Both the position numbers and the translations under genes were made by a program. Positions 10,428-20,182 of a DNA stretch of 64,000 bases are shown in pieces; the stretch's first letter is position 1, and every line of letters begins with the position of its first letter. The DNA comes from Diplonema papillatum (Eukaryota > Euglenozoa > Diplonemea > Diplonemida > Diplonemidae). Under the pieces are notes generated by a model, which saw only the letters and a program-made list of their open reading frames with translations, did no database searches and was not told the DNA's origin. Where the stretch lies: the NCBI GenBank assembly GCA_030068145.1, contig JAPJBO010000044.1, positions 186,001-250,000 of the forward strand. The letters are read 5' to 3'.

Positions 10428-10808
10428 CCGCCATCGCTGCGGCTCTGCACCGGTCCTCAGTCCAGCCGAGCTGTGTACCCGGGGGCCATGGTACGAGGGG
10501 CGATCAGGCTGGTCGACGAATGCCCGCCGAGAACCCGACAAGGGCACATCCCGCATCGCTCCTTGACTCCGACGCAGCCGGAGGGGAGGCGGTCGGTGTC
10601 CCCGCACAGCAGGCCGGCGAGTCGAAGTGCGTTCAGTCCGTCTCCGCCGCCGATGCACCACCCGGTTACTCTGAATAACCCGCATGCTCTTTACGCGAGG
10701 GAGGTCAGTGCGTACGCGCCAAGCATGCCGCAGGAGCACCACAAAAACGTCGAGGACAGCAACGGCGTGCACCGCATGGCTACTCTATTGCTGCCGCCAG
10801 CAGGGTAG
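10428..10808 (+). CDS. Candidate 3'-terminal exon, Pro/Ser/Arg-rich protein
   Basis: A CACGCAG acceptor precedes the frame, which runs to TAG at 10806; the first ATG is at 10488 (MVRGAIRLVDECPPRT). The product is low-complexity, with many SP and RS-type pairs (RRSVSPHSRPASRSAFSPSP), like a phosphorylated disordered tail. GC content and codon choice match the well-supported exons. No upstream exon was found; the minisatellite and RepA separate it from anything earlier. It could also be a single-exon gene starting at 10488. Function unknown. Confidence 0.4.
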   Translation, partial: PPSLRLCTGPQSSRAVYPGAMVRGAIRLVDECPPRTRQGHIPHRSLTPTQPEGRRSVSPHSRPASRSAFSPSPPPMHHPVTLNNPHALYAREVSAYAPSMPQEHHKNVEDSNGVHRMATLLLPPAG

Positions 10809-10887
10809 CGTCGGTCTGCCGCCCCGCGAGGACTTCTAGCTTGCATCTTCGATGCGAGCCTGAGATTGGATAGGTCGAAATGGCCAG

Positions 10888-11185
10888 CACCGACGGCGTG
10901 GATTTGCGGTCACACTATTCGGCGGGCACCGGGCATTGGTCGCAAGTCTGCGCAGGATGATATCAGTGGAAATGACCAGCACTGATTGCGGTAATCGTGT
11001 TTGTGCAGGCACCGGACATTGGTCGCAAGTCTGCGCAGGATGTTATCGGTGGAAATGACCAGCACTGATTGCGGTAATCGTGTTTGTGCAGGCACCGGAC
11101 ATTGGTCGCAAGTCTGCGCAGGATGATATCGGTGGAAATGACCAGCACTGATTGCGTAATCGTGTTTGTGCAGGCACCGGTCCCG
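10888..11185 (+). repeat. 83-bp tandem repeat, about 3.5 copies
   Basis: AATGACCAGCACTGATTGCG occurs at 10971, 11054 and 11137, exactly 83 bp apart, with a decayed unit before and another near 11230-11290. Confidence 0.92.
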
Positions 11186-11337
11186 GTGAAAGTGTTGTCG
11201 TGCCCGTACCCACAAGGGTTTCTGGCGTGCACTTTGGTCGCGCGAGTCTGAGCAGGATTTATCCGTCAAAATGGCCAGCACTGCTTGCGGTGTACCGTGT
11301 TCGGAAGGCCCTCAAACAGCTACTCTTCTGGGATCGT

Positions 11338-11735
11338 GTATGCGGCGTGCTGTTGCTCCTCCGAGCACGGGTGCTGCAGCAATAATCATGGACCTGAATC
11401 GCGAAGCTGTACAGCAGCTCCTCTGGGATTGTGCACGCGTGCTATTGCTCTTGCGATGATGATAGGAGTGTACTTACACTGGTTATTGCGCAGGGATGTT
11501 GCACGCGTGCTGTTGCTCCTCCGAGCACGGGTGCTGCAGCTATAATCATGGACCTGAATCGCGAAGCTGTACGGCAGCTCCTCTGGGATTGTGCACGCGT
11601 GTTATTGCTCTTGCGATGATGATAGGAGTGTACTTACACTGGTTATTACGCAGGGATGTTGTGCACGCGTGCTGTTGCTCTTGCGATGATGATAGGAGTA
11701 TACTTACACTGGTTATTACGCAGGGATTGTGTACA
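11338..11735 (+). repeat. 160-bp tandem repeat, about 2.5 copies
   Basis: CTGTTGCTCCTCCGAGCACG at 11350 and 11510 marks the period. A third, internally deleted unit starts near 11660. Each unit includes GATGATGATAGGAGTGTACT. Confidence 0.9.
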
Positions 11736-11915
11736 ATCCGACTTTCAACAAATCTGCCCGTCCAAAGTAGAACGATCCGACATCGAGAGGTCAATAGCGC
11801 GCGGTGCATGTTGCTCGACGTCCTCCCAGGCCTCGCTGACGTGCTTACCTCAGCAGCTCATCACGGGTTTGCTTGTCCCCCTCGTAGAGTTCACGTCGTT
11901 TTGTGTCCTTTCCAG

Positions 11916-12094
11916 GTCCGCATCGGCGTGCATCTTCTACGGGCCCATAGAGGCTCTTTTGCTAGGCGAAATAAAAAGGCCTTTCGTGTGCCGTTTCCCT
12001 TCCAAACAGGCGTGCGGCAGCTGAAAAGCGCAGCACGTCACCCGCGAGACTCTAAGTCCCCTCGGCCAAACATTGAGCCGGATCACCAATCGAG
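11916..12094 (+). CDS. Candidate exon, basic protein
   Basis: TTTCCAG precedes and GTGCGT follows. The 59 codons plus 2 bases start VRIGVHLLRAHRGSFARRNK and are open and basic. The phase-2 end would join the next candidate exon. No family was recognised. Both borders are plausible, but no homology supports them. Confidence 0.3.
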
Positions 12095-12138
12095 GTGCGT
12101 TCGGTGACAGCAGCCATACACCCTCACAGACTTTGCAG

Positions 12139-12283
12139 ATGGATTCACACCACCTTTCCTTCGTCGAGGAGGGTCTCAGCGCGAGAGGGAAGGCGTCGGT
12201 GGAAGAACAACCCGAAAGAAGGTCGCGCCAGCTTTTTGCCGCCCGTCGGCCGACATCTCCTTCGGGAGCACGCGTGCGCCTAG
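12139..12283 (+). CDS. Candidate terminal exon following 11916-12094
   Basis: CTTTGCAG precedes 12139. Joined in phase 2 the frame continues WIHTTFPSSRRVSAREG and stops at TAG 12281. A competing frame starts at the ATG at 12139 (MDSHHLSFVEEGLSARG) and stays open to 12555, so the segment could instead be a start exon. Neither reading is supported by homology. Confidence 0.25.
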
Positions 12284-12627
12284 CGCGCCGGATTGAGCAA
12301 ACGATGGGGAAAACCCCCGGAGAGTTTCAAGCTGACACTTCATTGCGGGCACAACATGCAAGAAGGCCTGGAAGAAATCAGGAGCCGCGGGTAGCACCCG
12401 AGAGCGCCACTCACAGCACCTTCAATCTGAGCCCAGACCTGACCCGCACTGACAATCCCGCATGTGTGTCCTCAGACAATCCTATTCCCGAAGTTACGGA
12501 TCCAGTTTGCCGACTTCCCTTACCTACATTGTTCTGTCGGCCAGAGGCTTTTTAGCCTGCGAGACGTTTCAAGCCAACTTTCACTCTACTGAAACCTCCC
12601 AAGCTGGCCAGGAGTAGCACAGGGGAC

Positions 12628-12875
12628 ATGCTCCCACGATGGACGGCCGCCCGGCAGCTGAGCCGTGGCATGCGCTACTGCACGGGCCAGCAGAAGAAGT
12701 TTGACGACAAGCTGACCAAGAGCCTCACCGCGTTTGCCAAGACGCCGGAGGCCCTCGACCTCATATCGACGCTCAAAGGCGTGCCTGCGGGGGCGGATGA
12801 CGTTGACCGCGACCGTATCGTCAAGGAGATCGTTGACTTCGACTTCAAAAAGAACAAGATCAGCTCTTTGGGGGT
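12628..12875 (+). CDS. Gene A exon 1: unknown protein with mitochondrial-like presequence
   Basis: ATG at 12628 opens MLPRWTAARQLSRGMRYCTG, an Arg-rich, acid-free N-terminus like a mitochondrial targeting sequence; the import inference is untested. A charged helical segment follows (QQKKFDDKLTKSLTAFAKTP and ALDLISTLKG). The donor is placed at GTGTAC (12876), phase 2, to fit exon 2; a phase-0 donor two bases earlier is possible. A RepA-like fragment (TTTCAAGCCAACTTTCACTC, about 12568) lies 40 bp upstream of the start, and RepB begins 18 bp into the intron. The protein family was not recognised. Confidence 0.6.
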
Positions 12876-12892
12876 GTGTACCTTCTTCTTTT

Positions 12893-13108
12893 GTTTAAGC
12901 ACCTGCTTTGTAGGAAATACTTGAGGAGGCTGCCAGCTGCAAAAGGTCAAAGGAGGTAAATGTGCTGCAGCCCACACGAAACACAGGTGAATCTGGGTTC
13001 AGTGGCGGGCGTACGCGTTCAACAAAATAGACCTATTATGGAGTTGTATTGTTTTCTCCCCCTCTAGCCTCCTTGGAAGTAAGCACACGGCAGCCCCTCG
13101 AGTATTTT
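12893..13108 (+). repeat. RepB copy in gene A intron 1
   Basis: Full-length member of the commonest family: GCACCTGCTTTGTAGGAAAT ... GTAAATGTGCTG ... CTAGCCTCCTTGGAAG ... CCTCGAGTATTTT. Its ends form an imperfect inverted repeat, AAATACTTGAGGAGGCTGCC against AAATACTCGAGGGGCTGCC, as in a MITE. Confidence 0.88.
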
Positions 13109-13547
13109 ACGGGGACTCGATGGTAAGGAGTATTTCCGGAGGTTGCCTGCGCCGACAGCAAGCTGTACAGGACAGCAGCAGCAAGCACGTGTTCGATGAA
13201 ACGGAGACCCCGATCTTGTGACCTTGGATCGAACGCATTTTCCGTTTCCGTTTACTACGGGGAGGGAGAAGAATCTCACACATTCGGAATACCACAAGTC
13301 ACAAACCTGGGTAGCCAAAGGTGTGCCAATATGCCTACATCCCAGCCTCAATGGTCAACTGCAGACTGTAAAACACCGAACTATAAACCACCAAAAAAAC
13401 GCCAAAAACGCAGGCATACCGTCAACGTCTCCTTTCCGGGTGCGGGTTCGAAGTCACCACGAAGAAGCAGCCCAAGGTCGAGCTGAAGCGGCTCGCAGAA
13501 TTAGTTGCCTTCGTCGCAACGAGCAGGTCTTTTCCTTTTTCTTTTAC
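13109..13547. other. Intron of gene A, unassigned sequence
   Basis: No exon with consistent phase was found. An open stretch at 13218-13540 on the plus strand has no convincing borders. Confidence 0.35.
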
Positions 13548-13836
13548 ATAAGCGCCAGCTTGAAAGGAAATGCTCGACGATGCTGCCCGACAAAGAACAG
13601 AAGGGAGCACTTGGGATCTGCCGAACCACGTGTTGAACGGACGTGAGGTCCGCGAATCTACCCCTACACGACAAATCACACAAACACAACAGGTCAAAGT
13701 CCTGAGTGAGAAAACAAGACACGGTGGTGTAAGCGAAGAACAAATCAGATTGTGTTTGTATTGTATTTTGCCCCTCTACCTCTATATTTCCTCCCTTCCA
13801 TTCGGAGTCGAAGCAGCTACGTCGAGTATTTCTTTT
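13548..13836 (+). repeat. RepC, full-length copy
   Basis: Runs from AAGCGCCAGCTTGAAAGGAA through CCACGTGTTGAACGGACGTG and CACAAACACAACAGGTC to GCTACGTCGAGTATTTC. Its ends mirror each other (AAATGCTCGACGATGCTGCC against AAATACTCGACGTAGCTGC), the same TIR type as RepB. Other copies: 22029-22236 and 50291-50575 on plus; 30307-30404, 32192-32378 and 63130-63402 on minus. Confidence 0.88.
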
Positions 13837-14053
13837 CTGATGGCAGCAAACGCGTTTGCCATCAGAAAGAGACAGTTTGTCAGCAGTAGGTGGAATTGGT
13901 GGGAAGGCATCGACCTCTCACCATGCGTACAGTTTCTACGCATTTCCCTTCCAGTGCGGCTTGTGGGTTTGACACCCTGGCCAAGCCTCGCACAAGGGTT
14001 AGACTCCTTGGTCTGAGCTATCCTGGTTTAATCCGTCCATTCAACCTCATCAG

Positions 14054-14845
14054 GGGCTTCGATGCTGAAACGTTCAAACCGGAGTTCGGCTTGGCGGAGA
14101 AGAAGAAGGAAGCGCCGGTGGTGAAGGGTGCGGAGATCCGCAACGAAGACGACGAAGAGGCGGCGGTGGAACTGCCGGCTTCGGCCGACGACCTGCAGGA
14201 CGCCGCGAACGGCGGTGAAACCGCCGCCGGCGAAGCCGAAGAGGCCGACGACGATGACGACGACATAGAAGCCCAGCAGGGTGCCGGTAGCGCGCCTGTC
14301 GCGGAGGACGCGGCAGAAGAACCCGAGCCGGATGTCCAAGACGACATCGATCTCGACGAACCGACCGACGGCCCGGACGCGCAGCTGGAGACCGGCACAG
14401 CGCCCGCTCCCCCCCGAACGCTCACGGACAAGGAGCGGAAAAGCTACGAGCAGCTCCACGCCGCCTCGCTGCCCGACGACCAGTCGACAGCCCTCGGATA
14501 CCTCTTCGCGGCCGGTTTGACGGCGAAGCCCGCCGAAGCGGACCCTTTTACCCTCCCCGCCGACGAGCAGGCCGGCGGCCCAGAACCCTCCGGCACCGCC
14601 GAGCCGTACAAGGCGGAGTTGGACCTAGAGGCGCTGGCGGAGTACCCGGCGGCGCTCTCCGAGGGCGCGCGGCACGCGCACCTCGCCCTCGAGAGCTACC
14701 GCTCGCTGCTCGTGACCCTCGGATCGCTGCAGCGTGCCGGCGGGCGGAACTATGCGCCCGCCGCCGGCCTCTTGGCAGACGTCAGCAAGCACCTCGCCTA
14801 CGCTCGGCTGAAGAACCTCGGCGGCGCCAGCTTCGCCGGAGACCG
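14054..14845 (+). CDS. Gene A exon 2: acidic linker and helical domain
   Basis: CCTCATCAG precedes 14054; joined to exon 1 in phase 2 it reads V-GFDAETFKPEFGLAEKKKEA. The first half is strongly acidic (runs of E and D, including a six-D block near 14246-14265) and probably disordered. The second half is Leu/Ala-rich and helical (ALAEYPAALSEGARHAHLAL, YRSLLVTLGSLQRAGG). GC content is near 70 percent, well above the flanking intron. The donor GACCG|GTATGC leaves phase 2. The family was not recognised. Confidence 0.75.
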
Positions 14846-15741
14846 GTATGCGCCCCCTATCTGACGATGCCCCAGGGGTGGTTGGTTCTTCCTAGGCAGG
14901 GAGTTTGCATGGGTTCAAAGCTTGATCGACGTTTCCCACTCTACGGCGCAGACTTCTTTTTATGTTTTTCCTGCTTTTTGGCGCGAAGGTACCAGGGAAA
15001 GCCTGAGCCAAGCTTCACGTGTTCGGCGGTACTGCAGAACCACGGGCTTATGGGTCACCTCCTCCCAACCCATTCCTATCCTGGTCGATCCGAGCAAAAC
15101 TGAGGCAGCCGGCAAGCCGTCTCGCAACAGAAGCTTGGACGATCCGAATAGGTCCAGACGTCTCAACCATAAACCCCAGTGAAAGGAGCAATGATTAAGA
15201 TTTGAACGCATCTCCAACTCTTTTACCAATCATCGGTTTCAGGGACTTTTAACCCTCTTCTCAAAGTTCTTTGCATCTTTCCACTTCACTGTACTTGTTC
15301 GCTATCGGGTTTCACCCCTTCCGGGCGACGAACTGCCACTGTAGTAGTGGTAGTCAATTCAAGAAAGTCCGCGGGTGTCAAGATCGCGGGTGGGGGGGCA
15401 TGGGCCGAAGAATGGTCGAAAGTGGTCGCCGTTTGCTTCATCGGAAAGATCTGGCACGAACCTTTTAAATGCGTGCTCCATCGTCGGGCAGAAATCCTGC
15501 TCCGAGCTCTCAACGGAAGCATGAGGTTTGCCACGGAGCCCCCCCTTTTCTCAAACTAACACCCCCCTCCGTCGTATAACTCGAACTTAACTCCAGCTCC
15601 TGAGGCTGGACCTAACCGTAGCCAAAGTGAGTGAAAGAGTACGTAACAGTGGCGAGCAGAGAATAAAGAAGCACAAAGTATCCAACTGACAGAGACCACC
15701 GCAAACCTTCTTACATTCCCTTATTTATCATACTTTTCCAG
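14846..15741. other. Gene A intron, no repeat family or exon confirmed
   Basis: About 0.9 kb. A short CTCCTGAGGCTGGACCTAAC motif near 15600 recurs at 20407 and, more weakly, at 56990. A small unseen exon is possible because phases on either side do not match directly. Confidence 0.4.
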
Positions 15742-16235
15742 ATACAGCAATCCACCAACTACAAACGACGATCAGGAGTCTCGACGAACTGTTCGACTTC
15801 GCCGTGTACTACAGCCGGCCCCTTGAAGAAGCAGACCGGGAGATGCTCACCGTAGCGCTCCGCGAAATCCCGGTGGTAACGTCGAAGCGGGCGAAGAAGA
15901 GTCGGTTCCCGCCGCCCGGCGACCAGCGGGCCCAGCTCGCCCGGCTCTCGGCCGCCGCCCGGTCCCAGGCGTGCCGCCGGGACGCGTTCTTCGAGCTCTA
16001 CGACGCACTGCGGCCGCTGCTCGCGAACCTCGCCGCCGTCGTCCGCTCGCAGCTCCGGCGCTGCGCGGCGGAGCCGGTGCAGGACGCGCCTCCCGCCGAA
16101 GTCGCAATCGCCGCCCCCGCCGCCTCGCTGGCCGTCAAGGTCCCGACGCGTGACATCACGGTGCGGGGGCTCGACGCGGAAGCCGATCGAAAGCCCACCT
16201 CTCGCATCCCCGGCATGCGGGCCGTGCAGCTCGCG
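15742..16235 (+). CDS. Gene A exon 3: helical Arg/Ala-rich segment
   Basis: CTTTTCCAG precedes 15742. The frame reads IHQLQTTIRSLDELFDFAVY then YSRPLEEADREMLTVALREI, very GC-rich, and ends at CTCGCG|GTGTGC in phase 0. This acceptor needs a phase-1 partner, but exon 2 ends in phase 2. Either a small exon was missed, or a second acceptor at 15776 (ATCAG|G), which restores the frame, is used. A heptad-like Leu pattern suggests a helical bundle. Past the donor the frame runs into an inverted RepA fragment, supporting the exon end. Confidence 0.65.
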
Positions 16236-16245
16236 GTGTGCCACA

Positions 16246-16309
16246 TTTCAAGCGTTGTTTTTTTAGAGTGAAAGTTCGCTTGAAACTCCGGGGTTTCAAA
16301 GTCTCCGGG
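16246..16309 (-). repeat. RepA fragment, inverted
   Basis: TTTAGAGTGAAAGTTCGCTTGAAACTCCGGGG (shown by its ends) is the reverse complement of the RepA 3' end. It lies about 10 bp inside the intron donor of gene A exon 3. Confidence 0.8.
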
Positions 16310-16317
16310 TGATTTTG

Positions 16318-16495
16318 TATAAGCACCTGCATTGTAGGAAATGCTTGAGGGAGACTGCCAGTTGCGATAGAACAAAGGAGGTAAATGTGCTGTAGCCCAC
16401 ACGAAACACAGGTAAAATCTGGGTTTAGTGGCGGGCGTAAGCGTTCAACCTCTAGCCTCCTTCGAAATGAGCACAAGGCAGTCCCTCGAGTATTT
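16318..16495 (+). repeat. RepB copy with internal deletion
   Basis: Lacks the AAAAAAGACCCACTTTGTAG portion between GCGTTCAA and CTCTAGCC; both termini are retained. Confidence 0.85.
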
Positions 16496-16524
16496 CTCGG
16501 TGAGAAAAAAACACGCAGTCTTTT

Positions 16525-16635
16525 TTGTGTTAACAATGCATTGTTGGTACTAAGAATTATTAGTTGGCAGCGTACTACATGAAACTTACCAAAGCAGGTG
16601 AGTTCCGCTAGTGCGCACAAACAAAAGAAAGCGCC
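16525..16635 (+). repeat. RepE copy
   Basis: AACAATGCATTGTTGGTACT ... GCAGCGTACTACATGAAAC ... GCGCACAAACAAAAGAAAGC. It starts about 30 bp after a RepB 3' end, so RepB and RepE are adjacent or nested here. Confidence 0.85.
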
Positions 16636-16888
16636 ATACGAATTTTTTCGCTTAGTTTTATTCTTTGAGAGGGATAAACACGCAGTCTTTTCCCCTCAGG
16701 TTTTATTGTCGCAAACGAATCACCGCGTGCATCGGGCGGCGCCCACAGCACGGAACTAAGCGCCCATGCGGGGCTTCAAGCTCATTAGACAATCGACGCA
16801 TACCACACGAACGTATCAGGTTACCACACAACGTAAGCACACTCTCCCCGGTAGCTCCGGTCAGTTGACCTCCGCCGGGCTTAAAAAA

Positions 16889-17018
16889 GAGAACAAAGCG
16901 AGCAATATATACAACCCGAAACCATACAACCTTTTCTTGCTCTTAGAGAACCCATTCAAGAACGGTCACACGGAGACCCCAAAACCCCGGAATTTCAAGC
17001 GAACTTTAACTCTAAAAT
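16889..17018 (+). repeat. RepA, 3' half
   Basis: Begins near GCGAGCAATATATACAAC and includes CGGTCACACGGAGACCCC, ending AACTCTAAAA. Confidence 0.8.
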
Positions 17019-17699
17019 AGGTGAACACCCGAACACACACCTTCTCCCTTTCCGGTTTCTTGGTGCCACGACCCGCAGGTCAGAAGAACTTTCAAATTCC
17101 CTCCCACCTGACTACGTCGTCATAAAACCCCAACCGAAGAATAGTCTCTTCTTCCTCCTCCCGAACGTCTTCCTCCAACGTCTCATTGTACTAGGCCGGC
17201 GCAAAAACCAAAGGGATGGGAAATAAGAGTTTGAGGGTTTTTGAGACATAGCAATGTGTTCCAGAAGAAAGAGAAGAAAAAGAAAAAGGCCGCTCCTGGT
17301 CCAGGAACGTGACGGTCAACCACAGCTTGCAAGGCTTGAGTCGGAGGCAGCACAGTGCCACAACCCCGTCCGCTCCTGCCCTGTGGCTGACCGTCTCGAC
17401 GAGCTTGTGTTCAGCGCGAGCGCCAAGCCCCAAGGTGCGCCACGCCTTGATGCTTTAGTTTGTGCTCCAAAAAATGTAAGCCTGCGCAATGAGCGAACCA
17501 GCACCATACTGAAGATCATGTCACTGTCACAGTTTACATGTCCGTACTTCCTATGGCGATCCCTAACTCGAGTCATAAGAGGTGAAAAAGGAAAGTAGCG
17601 ACCTGAGGAGAGGGCCCAAACTCGGCCTGCTCAAAAAAGAAAGTGTGGATGCGTCAAGGCAACAGTTTTTGAAAGGATCGCGGAAGAGCGAAGGCATAT
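17019..17699. other. Gene A intron with one weak coding candidate
   Basis: A segment at 17264-17475 is preceded by GTTCCAG and followed by GTAAGC and is open (RKRRKRKRPLLVQERDGQPQ). Its phase does not fit between the flanking exons of gene A, so it was not called. Confidence 0.3.
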
Positions 17700-17775
17700 T
17701 TTTTTTAGCCGCATGCATTCTGTGAGGAACTGAACCGCGGTCCAAGTAGGACCTTCTGATTATGATTGCACAGCG
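17700..17775 (+). repeat. RepD, diverged copy
   Basis: TAGCCGCATGCATTCTGTGA followed by CCAAGTAGGACCTTCTGAT. Better copies lie at 19166-19286 and 26287-26411. Confidence 0.7.
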
Positions 17776-18071
17776 CCAATCTTAGAACTCAGGCTTTCGA
17801 GGCACTTCCATGCGGTGCGATTTGAAAGCGCAAGGACCGCCGGCTGCCAGTTACAAACTACCCAACCCCGATGGAGACTACTCCGTATACTTTCTTGCCT
17901 TCCCTGTATTGCGGCAACGTTAGCAACCCAAACCCGAAAGAAGCACCTTCCCACACCTAAAGAACGGAGGTAGTACACACTGCCCAACCCGATGGAGACC
18001 ACCGCATGCATTCTTACCTTCCCTGTATTTCCCGAACCAGAACCAATTCCAATTACAACCCTCCCCTGCAG

Positions 18072-18308
18072 AAGCTGATCAAGGAAGCGCAAGGCGTGTG
18101 GATGGCGCAGGGCCGGGGCGACGAAGTCGACAGGATCGAGGTCGTCGGCATGCGCGTGGCGCACCGCGTCTCCCCCGACAAGATCGTGCGGCTGCCGTTC
18201 CTGCAGGAGCGGCAAGGCGAGCTGACGTGGGAGTCCACGTCGATGGAGGACGGCAAGCCGACTCCGCGCGTGTACAAGCTCGACCCGCACTGGGACACGC
18301 GAACGCAG
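18072..18308 (+). CDS. Gene A internal exon
   Basis: Clear borders: CTCCCCTGCAG before and GAACGCAG|GTGAGC after; 79 codons, phase 0 at both ends, matching the phase-0 end of the exon at 15742-16235. It reads KLIKEAQGVWMAQGRGDEVD then RIEVVGMRVAHRVSPDKIVR and ends RVYKLDPHWDTRTQ. It is alpha/beta in character and highly GC-rich relative to its intron. No family was recognised. RepE follows in the next intron. Confidence 0.78.
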
Positions 18309-18375
18309 GTGAGCACCTTGTCGGAAATCACGTGGGTCCCCTCCGACCAATCGCCGCGCCTCCGGTATGGCGTCA

Positions 18376-18685
18376 TTTGTTGTGTCAACAACGCGTTGTT
18401 GGTGCTAAAACTTAGTAGTTGCAGCGTACTACATGAAGCCTACCAAAGCAGGTGTTTCAGCCTTGCGAATCCCCCCTGAACCCATAATCTTTGATTTCTC
18501 GTTCGGGGAGTGCCGTGGGAGCCAAAATGACTTCCCTCGATCCTGAGACGGCATCGTTTACAGCAGTGGACTACGACGGTATCTGATCATCTTGGATCCC
18601 CACGCTCTCGTTCTTGATTACTGAAGATATTCTTGTCGAATGCTTTCGCAGAGTTCCGCTAGTGCGCGCAAACAAAAGAAAGCGC
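18376..18685 (+). repeat. RepE copy split by a 198-bp insertion
   Basis: The 5' part (18376-18452, to CCAAAGCAGGTG) and 3' part (18651-18685, GAGTTCCGCTAGTGCGCGCA) are contiguous in other copies. 18453-18650 is foreign sequence not seen elsewhere in the window. Confidence 0.75.
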
Positions 18686-18777
18686 CGATCCTAATTCTTT
18701 TGTCGTATACAATTGCAGATCTTTGAAGATTTATACAATTCTGACGAGAACTGACCCTTGCGCAAGGTTATTAGCAG

Positions 18778-18821
18778 GTGGCCCCAAGAAGCCGAAACCC
18801 AAAAAAGCGGTCGGATACTCG
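18778..18821 (+). CDS. Gene A small exon
   Basis: TTAGCAG precedes and GTAAGC follows a 44-base segment. In phase 0 it reads VAPRSRNPKKRSDT and ends in phase 2, fitting the next exon. A competing frame (GPKKPKPKKAVGYS) is equally Lys-rich, so the frame rests on phase continuity. An alternative acceptor at 18719 would give a short C-terminus, IFEDLYNSDEN, before TGA. Confidence 0.5.
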
Positions 18822-19013
18822 GTAAGCTCCCGAGGAAATGAATGGCGGCAGAATGCGAAAAACGAGGAAGAACCGCCTTCACGCTGCAATTTCCCGATGG
18901 AAATCCTACACGCGAGAATTTACTCTATTCGCTCTCTGATTGCACAACAGCTTGTGGCCAGTGTCCCTTCTTCAGCGACCCTTTGATGTAAATTCACATT
19001 CACGATAAAACAG

Positions 19014-19158
19014 ATGGTACCGATCAGCGACAGCCCTCCGCGCAAACCGCAGAGAAGAGTCTCAGGAGAAGGAAGAAGTGGAGTATCAGCGGCGCCGGGA
19101 GCACACCGTCGACACCGAAGAAGAAGAACCCGAAAGCGCTTTCGCCGGCTACCGTGAG
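19014..19158 (+). CDS. Gene A exon: charged, Glu/Arg-rich
   Basis: AAAACAG precedes and GTATTT follows. With one leading base the frame reads WYRSATALRANRREESQEKE, then EVEYQRRREHTVDTEEEEPE, and ends FAGYRE in phase 0. RepD starts 8 bp into the following intron. A competing frame (SLRRRKKWSISG) is also open. Confidence 0.55.
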
Positions 19159-19165
19159 GTATTTC

Positions 19166-19286
19166 TTTTTAGCCACATGCAATGTGTGAGGAAACTGAAC
19201 CGCCCAAGTAGGACCTTCTGATCATGATCATTTTGCCAATTTGCCACCTGAAACCACGTCCAGGATTTGGGCTCAGGGTAGTGCGG
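19166..19286 (+). repeat. RepD copy
   Basis: TTTAGCCACATGCAATGTGT ... GAACCGCCCAAGTAGGACCT ... CCACGTCCAGGATTTGGGC. Near-identical to 26287-26411. Both lie close behind an exon donor. Confidence 0.88.
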
Positions 19287-19342
19287 TCAACGAAAACTCT
19301 AGTTTCCCTTTTCTACTTTCTCCTCTCTCGCGGTGTACGGTT

Positions 19343-19448
19343 TTGTATAAACACCTGCTTTGTAGGAAATACTTGAGGAGACTGCCAGTTGCGAAGGACG
19401 ATAGTGTGGTACTCATCGGCATGCCGAGACAGCCCTTCGAGTATTTTT
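19343..19448 (+). repeat. RepB, internally deleted variant
   Basis: The left end is intact, then GTGTGGTACTCATCGGCATGCCG, then the terminal TCGAGTATTTTTC. The GCATGCCGATGAC type of insert also occurs in the copies at 33514 and 58134, marking a subfamily. Confidence 0.8.
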
Positions 19449-19535
19449 CAAAAGCCTCCAGGCAAAACCCTGTATTCACAGATCTTTCAGTCCCGATGGG
19501 CATATATGTCCGCCCTCAGCTAGTTTTCGGTAGGC

Positions 19536-19925
19536 CCATGGGCAACAACTGTAAAGAGTCGACCACTGCCTGGCCCATGGGCAACAGCTGTAAAGAGTCG
19601 CCCACTGCCTGGCCCATGGGCAACAACTGTAAAGAGTCGCCCACTGCCTGGCCCATGGGCAACAACTGTAAAGAGTCGCCCACTGCCTGGCCCATGGGCA
19701 ACAACTGTAAAGAGTCGCCCACTGCCTGGCCCATGGGCAACAACTGTAAAGAGTCGCCCACTGCCTGGCCCATGGGCAACAACTGTAAAGAGTCGCCCAC
19801 TGCCTGGCCCATGGGCAACAACTGTAAAGAGTCGCCCACTGCCTGGCCCATGGGCAACAACTGTAAAGAGTCGCCCACTGCCTGGCCCATGGGCAACAAC
19901 TGTAAAGAGTCGGTCGACCACTGCC
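19536..19925 (+). repeat. 39-bp minisatellite, about ten copies
   Basis: Unit ATGGGCAACAACTGTAAAGA followed by GTCGCCCACTGCCTGGCCC. The unit length is a multiple of three and has no stop, so the plus frame encodes a 13-residue repeat (MGNNCKESPTAWP). That frame happens to run into the last exon of gene A. Low divergence suggests recent expansion. Confidence 0.95.
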
Positions 19926-20182
19926 TGGCCCACGGGCGACCGCTGCAAAACGAGGGGTCCCCGATCGCTCCCACCTCCGAACACAAAACGCTCACCCACA
20001 GACACCGGAGGCACCGAACCTCCGCCGGCCCCGCGGGATCAAGAACATCCCGCGGGCCCCGGTTTCGGCCGCGTCAGCCTGATGCCAGTCGCCGCGGGGG
20101 TGACTTCCCCATTCGTCGCCCGCTCAATTTACCTCTCCTCCAAGAGCCCCTCTACCCCCTCGCCCATTTCTTCCCCCCGCAG

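Noticed and set aside
12893-13108. RepB as a tRNA-derived SINE
   Set aside because: No clear A-box or B-box promoter was found on either strand, there is no A-rich tail, and the ends form inverted repeats, favouring a DNA-type element.
17264-17475. Extra exon of gene A
   Set aside because: It has AG and GT borders, but its phase fits neither neighbour, while the exons on each side join directly in phase 0.
19516-20014. Minus-strand open frames of about 160 codons (GQAVGDSLQLLPM repeats)
   Set aside because: Antisense translation of the 39-bp minisatellite.
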